Of a DNA stretch of 17,176 nt, positions 13,823 through 17,176 are shown piece by piece. The stretch spans positions 1 through 17,176 of the forward strand of contig JAEWHB010000070.1 in assembly GCA_023388015.1 (NCBI GenBank), in the 5' to 3' direction. The notes under the pieces were generated by a model. The model was not told where the DNA came from and did no database searches. It worked only from the letters and a program-made list of their open reading frames with translations. Made by a program: the position numbers and the translations under genes. The stretch is from Bacteroidota bacterium. GTDB lineage: Bacteria > Bacteroidota > Bacteroidia > Flavobacteriales > Weeksellaceae. The number at the start of each line of letters is the position of its first letter. Position 1 is the first letter of the stretch.

Positions 13823-14731
13823 ATGTCCAAACAAGAAACATTGGCTCGCCACCGCATCATCATCCAGAAACTGAGATCCAAACCTTCGTCTTTCGAAGAA
13901 ATTCAGGAAAAACTCGAATCCGAATCCGAACTTCAGGAACTGAATTTCCATATTTCTAAACGAACTTTTCAGCGCGATCTCAAAGAAATTGATGCTCTTT
14001 ACAGCATCCTGATCGAATTTGACCGCTCCCGGAAAGTTTATAAAATCACCGAAGACCATCAGGATGAATACAGCGAAAGGATGTTTGAAGCACTCGATAT
14101 TTTTCAGGTGCTCAACCTCAATCAGTCCATTTCCGAATTCATTCAGTTTGATACCCGAAAACCCGATGGAACCCAGTTTCTAAGCGGACTTATTTACGCC
14201 ATTCAAAACCGGATTCAGATTCGCTTCCGATATAAAAAGTTTTACGAAGAAGACGTGGAATTGCGCACGGTGGAACCTTATCTTTTGAAAGAATTCCGTA
14301 AAAGATGGTATGTTTTTGCTTATGACCTCAACCGAAAAGAATTCCGCACCTTTGGTCTCGACCGCCTTTACGGACTGGAATTTACCTCAATTAAATTTCA
14401 ATTTCCGCAAGATATTCAGCCCAAAGAACATTTCAAAGATTGTTTCGGAATCGTGAGACCGGGTGAAGAAAAACCAGAAGAAATCATCTTGAAATTCACT
14501 CATAATCAAGGAAATTACATCCGCACTATGCCCTTGCACCGTTCGCAGGAAATTCTGGAAGATAAAAATGCAAAACCCGGCGAAATGACCGTAAAATTAA
14601 AACTTGTTCCTACCTATGATTTCATTACTGAAATCCTTTACCACGGCGAATTCATTCAGGTTTTACAACCTCAATCCTTGGCCGATGAAGTCCAGAACAA
14701 ACTGAAATCAGCAGTGAAATTATACGAATAA
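13823..14731 (+). CDS. WYL-domain transcriptional regulator
   Basis: 302-residue predicted DNA-binding regulator. The N-terminal winged-helix region (about 5-75) contains FHISKRTFQRDLKEIDALYS, with a basic recognition helix typical of DeoR-like WYL proteins. The WYL domain spans about 130-215 and includes IQIRFRYKKF, the arginine-rich segment RTVEPYLLKEFRKRWYVFAY and RTFGLDRLYGLEF; the name-giving triplet reads W-Y-V here. A C-terminal WCX-like extension follows. WYL domains are thought to bind nucleic acid or nucleotide ligands. It sits 107 bp behind the MhqO/MhqD-like pair on the same strand, so it may regulate that operon, but this is positional inference. It converges with the next gene with only 15 bp between stops. 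Confidence 0.9.
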   Translation: MSKQETLARHRIIIQKLRSKPSSFEEIQEKLESESELQELNFHISKRTFQRDLKEIDALYSILIEFDRSRKVYKITEDHQDEYSERMFEALDIFQVLNLNQSISEFIQFDTRKPDGTQFLSGLIYAIQNRIQIRFRYKKFYEEDVELRTVEPYLLKEFRKRWYVFAYDLNRKEFRTFGLDRLYGLEFTSIKFQFPQDIQPKEHFKDCFGIVRPGEEKPEEIILKFTHNQGNYIRTMPLHRSQEILEDKNAKPGEMTVKLKLVPTYDFITEILYHGEFIQVLQPQSLADEVQNKLKSAVKLYE

Positions 14732-14746
14732 ACGCATTGAGAATCA

Positions 14747-15133
14747 TTAGGACTTTATGTATTTGACTGAATTTTGCTTCATCCATTCCCTGCTCCACCA
14801 TCCGGCAAAAATTAATTGCAAAACGCCGTCCGCCGCATATACCCAACGGATTCTCCCCATCAAATAATAATAAAATTCAACACCGGCCAGCGCCAGCGAA
14901 ACTAGGATCATTACAAAAATCAGAAGTTTATTGATTTTCACCCAATTAAACGCGGCGGTCAAAGCAATGAGTGTATAGGGGAGCAATAACCAGGAAACCG
15001 TGACCACCAGCCAGGTATCGACCTTCGGCCCGGTCACTTTCATAAAGCTTTCTATATCGATCAATGGCCATACAACGGTTAACAGAAAATAAAATCCTTG
15101 TAGAAACGGAAAAATCAAAAACTTTCTTTTCAT
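14747..15133 (-). CDS. Small four-helix membrane protein, uncharacterised
   Basis: 128 residues with four predicted membrane helices (about 6-24, 41-62, 69-90 and 98-112) and a conserved-looking loop SFMKVTGPKVDTWLV between helices 1 and 2. I recall similar 'GPKTDxWLV' four-helix proteins in several bacterial genomes, but know no function. Its start lies 23 bp after the stop of the FAD-Rieske oxidoreductase gene on the same strand, so the two are probably co-transcribed and it may be a membrane partner. Its stop is 15 bp from that of the convergent WYL gene, leaving no room for a separate terminator. Confidence 0.78.
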   Translation of the reverse strand: MKRKFLIFPFLQGFYFLLTVVWPLIDIESFMKVTGPKVDTWLVVTVSWLLLPYTLIALTAAFNWVKINKLLIFVMILVSLALAGVEFYYYLMGRIRWVYAADGVLQLIFAGWWSREWMKQNSVKYIKS

Positions 15134-15156
15134 GCTGATTTTTTAAATTTCTGATG

Positions 15157-16677
15157 CTAATCTTCCGGCAAATGTTTCCTCGTAAGTGGATTTACAGCCG
15201 GCGCCGTCAAAACATTGCCCTGAATTCCAAACCGCGATCCATGACAGGGACAGTCCCAGGTTTTTTCTGATTGGTTCCACTCCACCGAACAACCTGCATG
15301 CGTACAATTGTTTTCCAGAATATGACATTCGCCATTCAATTCTTTGTAAACGGCATAGGAACTTTTGTCGATTTCAACAATTTCTCCCTGTCCTACCGGA
15401 AGGTTCTCCAACTTTTCTGTATCAGTAATTGACAATTGATTTTTGATGAAATAAGAAACCGCTGTGGTATTATGTGAAACGAATTTCTTAAATCCGGCAA
15501 TGGGTTTTACTCTTCTGGGATTAAAGAGTTTCTCGTACGGACTTTCATTTTTCAAGATCAAATCCGGAATCAGGATTCCGGCCATCGTACCGAAAATCAT
15601 TCCGTTTCCATTATACCCTGTACAAACAAAAACATTGTCAGAACCGCCCGGAATCCGGCCGATGTACGGCAATCCGTCCACAGGTTCAAAATACTGACTC
15701 GACCAGCGATAAGGAATGCTTTTCACATCAAAATTCGTTCGGATATGAGTTTCCAACAAATCGAAGTTTTCTTCTGTTTTGATTTTGGTTCCGGTTTTAT
15801 GATCTTTTCCGCCTACAATTAGGTAATCCTTTCCTTCAATGGTGTGGGTTCTGTAATAATGGTAAATATCTTCCATATCATAACCCAAAGCGCGCGGATA
15901 ATTATCATGCTTGAGTTCCACCGCCATTACATAACTTCGCCAGGGAATATTCCGAAAATGCAGAAGATTTACACCCGGTGGTGTATGGGTTGCATAAATA
16001 AGATTTTTCCCTCGCAATTGCCCCAGCGTGGTGGAGATTTCAAAACTTGCGCCTTCGTTCTGATAATCCGTAACCCGACATTTGCGCCTATATTTTCCGC
16101 CCAATTCTATAAATTTATCCCGAAGTCCTTTTATGTATTTCAAAGGATGAAATTGCGCCTGACCACTGATTCTTGCCGCTTTTACAAAAGAAATCGGAAA
16201 TGGAATTGTGTCGGTGTATTCCATCGGCAAGCCTACTTCCTGTGTGGCCGAACAAAGGCTGTCCAAAGCATCTGCCTGATTTTCATCGGTCGCAAAAAGA
16301 AAAGCTTCTTTGTGCTCAAAATCACAATCAATCTGATAATCAGAAATATTGGATTTAATAAATTCAATGGCTTCTTTGCCTGAATTCGCCAATAATTTGG
16401 CTGCTTCCAAACCAAAATCCCGAATTACCTGGTCATAAGCCGCATCAAAAAAAGTATTGAGATGTGCGGTGGTTCCTCCGGTCGTTCCAAATCCTATGTT
16501 TTCTGCTTCGAGCACTATACATTTCAGCCCGGCTCGTTGTAATTTAATGGCACAACTCAATCCCGAAATTCCGGCTCCGGCAATCACCACATCGTATAAT
16601 TCATCTTTGAGCGTACCGTTTTCTTCCCGTACGATTTCATCCTGCCATAAACTTTTTAAAATTCCATCTCTGAACAT
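15157..16677 (-). CDS. FAD-dependent oxidoreductase with C-terminal Rieske [2Fe-2S] domain
   Basis: 506-residue DAO-type flavoprotein. The FAD-binding Rossmann motif is VVIAGAGISGLSCAIKLQRAG (29-50, with GAGISG at 34-39), ending in the acidic IVLEAE. GTTGGTTAHL (64-73) matches glycine-oxidase/DadA-like relatives, and the C-terminal FAD contact is VFVCTGYNGNGMIFG (349-363). Residues about 425-506 are a Rieske domain: Cys458-x-His460 and Cys476-x2-His479 bind the cluster, and Cys463 and Cys478 can form the stabilising disulfide. Fusion of these two parts is a known architecture of unassigned function. It may pass electrons between a substrate amine or acid and an acceptor. A TAAATTTG -7 box lies 23 bp upstream. 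The downstream four-helix membrane protein is likely in the same operon. Confidence 0.92.
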   Translation of the reverse strand: MFRDGILKSLWQDEIVREENGTLKDELYDVVIAGAGISGLSCAIKLQRAGLKCIVLEAENIGFGTTGGTTAHLNTFFDAAYDQVIRDFGLEAAKLLANSGKEAIEFIKSNISDYQIDCDFEHKEAFLFATDENQADALDSLCSATQEVGLPMEYTDTIPFPISFVKAARISGQAQFHPLKYIKGLRDKFIELGGKYRRKCRVTDYQNEGASFEISTTLGQLRGKNLIYATHTPPGVNLLHFRNIPWRSYVMAVELKHDNYPRALGYDMEDIYHYYRTHTIEGKDYLIVGGKDHKTGTKIKTEENFDLLETHIRTNFDVKSIPYRWSSQYFEPVDGLPYIGRIPGGSDNVFVCTGYNGNGMIFGTMAGILIPDLILKNESPYEKLFNPRRVKPIAGFKKFVSHNTTAVSYFIKNQLSITDTEKLENLPVGQGEIVEIDKSSYAVYKELNGECHILENNCTHAGCSVEWNQSEKTWDCPCHGSRFGIQGNVLTAPAVNPLTRKHLPED

Positions 16678-16699
16678 AATTGTCTGATTAAAACTTAAT

Positions 16700-16707
16700 C
16701 AAATTTA
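16700..16707 (-). promoter_or_regulatory. Bacteroidota -7 box (TAAATTTG) for the FAD-Rieske operon
   Basis: The minus strand reads TAAATTTG, an exact TAnnTTTG match, 22 bases before the ATG at 16677. A TTG upstream is too close (9 bases) to be a canonical -33 element. Confidence 0.55.
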
Positions 16708-16763
16708 TCATTCAGACAAGCACTAACTTATGACCTGAATCATAGAACCTGAGCGGAAGAAAT

Positions 16764-16881
16764 AAAAAAAGCCCGATAAATTTTGGTTTAAACTAAGCGA
16801 ATAAGATGATAAATTTTATGTGTAATTATAAAACTGAAAATGGTTTTATTATCTTATTTCTTAGAGCCATTTTTATCGGGC
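16764..16881 (-). terminator. Long nested-palindrome terminator (111-nt hairpin)
   Basis: Outer stem: GCCCGATAAA (16771-16780) pairs exactly with TTTATCGGGC (16872-16881). Inner stems: GG with CC, CTAAG (16793-16797) with CTTAG (16860-16864), AATAAGATGATAAA (16800-16813) with TTTATTATCTTATT (16845-16858, one G-T), and TTTTAT (16814-16819) with ATAAAA (16828-16833). On the minus strand the outer stem is followed by seven Ts (16770-16764), so it ends the small gene 17 bp upstream. The unusual size suggests a palindromic insertion in the loop or a structured RNA. Confidence 0.75.
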
Positions 16882-16898
16882 GATAATTAGTGGATCAT

Positions 16899-17156
16899 TT
16901 AGAAAAGATCGCATTTGCGAAGTTGTGCGATGTAGAAGTCTTTTTCTCCTCCAAAATTGATTTCCCATTCCGGGGCGCCGCCTTTTTTGTAAAGATTCAA
17001 AATTTGTTCTTCTTCTTTTTCGTGAATTCTTTTATAAGGCACACTTTCCACCCCAAATTCCGGGTCGATGGTCGTTTTGACCGACATAGCCTCCTTGTCA
17101 ACTACAAAATAACATCCCGGATATTCGGTGTCTGAATTTAAAATATACAAGTCCAT
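16899..17156 (-). CDS. Small uncharacterised protein (85 aa)
   Basis: Complete 85-residue acidic soluble protein (MDLYILNSDTEYPGCYFVVD at the start; a Glu-rich HEKEEEQILNLY helix in the middle; a WEINFGGEKDFYIAQL end). No signal peptide, membrane helix or recognised domain is seen. The ATG follows an AT-rich stretch that runs to the window edge, so its promoter is not visible. The large terminator hairpin begins 17 bp after its stop and supports a real transcript. A plus-strand frame overlapping it is rejected because of this context and its biased composition. Function is unknown. Confidence 0.6.
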   Translation of the reverse strand: MDLYILNSDTEYPGCYFVVDKEAMSVKTTIDPEFGVESVPYKRIHEKEEEQILNLYKKGGAPEWEINFGGEKDFYIAQLRKCDLF

Positions 17157-17176
17157 AATTTTTGATTTTTAAATTC

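Noticed and set aside
16890..17135. 81-codon plus-strand frame opposite the last small gene
   Set aside because: Phe-rich antisense frame; the minus-strand gene has a terminator in the right place and more normal composition.

Overview
The window comes from a member of the Bacteroidota, most likely a flavobacterium of the Weeksellaceae/Chryseobacterium type. Evidence: a protein with a C-terminal type IX secretion sorting domain, a TPR-containing histidine kinase, Bacteroidota -7 promoter boxes (TAnnTTTG) in front of several genes, few recognisable Shine-Dalgarno sites, and many families typical of the phylum. No rRNA, tRNA, CRISPR array or complete insertion sequence was seen. The species cannot be named from the sequence.

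Positions 1-5.7 kb look like an accessory, partly decayed region. The first 3.2 kb is visibly AT-rich. It holds a Crp/Fnr-type regulator with a DUF998 membrane protein, then a stand-alone NhaA Na+/H+ antiporter. All three are on the plus strand and are separated by short, hairpin-rich spacers that share sequence motifs, a cassette-like layout. Next come three gene ruins: the N-terminus of an AbiEii-type nucleotidyltransferase toxin (minus), the C-terminus of an IS3-family transposase (plus), and a type I restriction-modification methylase (HsdM) fragment (minus) with a two-base deletion, broken off at the SAM-binding motif. Between them lie two intact minus-strand genes: a small secreted His-containing protein, and a fused DoxD-DoxA protein related to the thiosulfate:quinone oxidoreductase small subunits.

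From 5.7 to 17.2 kb the content looks like ordinary chromosome. It holds a tightly coupled two-component system (lipoprotein-like TPR histidine kinase plus NarL-type regulator), a divergently transcribed type IX-secreted protein, and a DinF-type MATE exporter. A quinone-detoxification pair follows (MhqO-like ring-cleaving dioxygenase and MhqD-like hydrolase) with a WYL regulator downstream. The last genes are a small four-helix membrane protein, a FAD oxidoreductase with a C-terminal Rieske domain, and a small uncharacterised protein.

The intergenic DNA is rich in short repeats: an 11-bp tandem array (5590-5644), heptanucleotide tandem arrays at 5697-5717, 11695-11736 and 12033-12088, a pair of about 97-bp imperfect direct repeats (11739-11834 and 11921-12017), and a 111-nt nested palindrome that appears to be a terminator hairpin with a second palindrome in its loop (16771-16881). 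No complete novel system was identified. The best leads are the cassette-like spacers around the first genes, the graveyard of defence genes, and the palindrome-in-terminator element.
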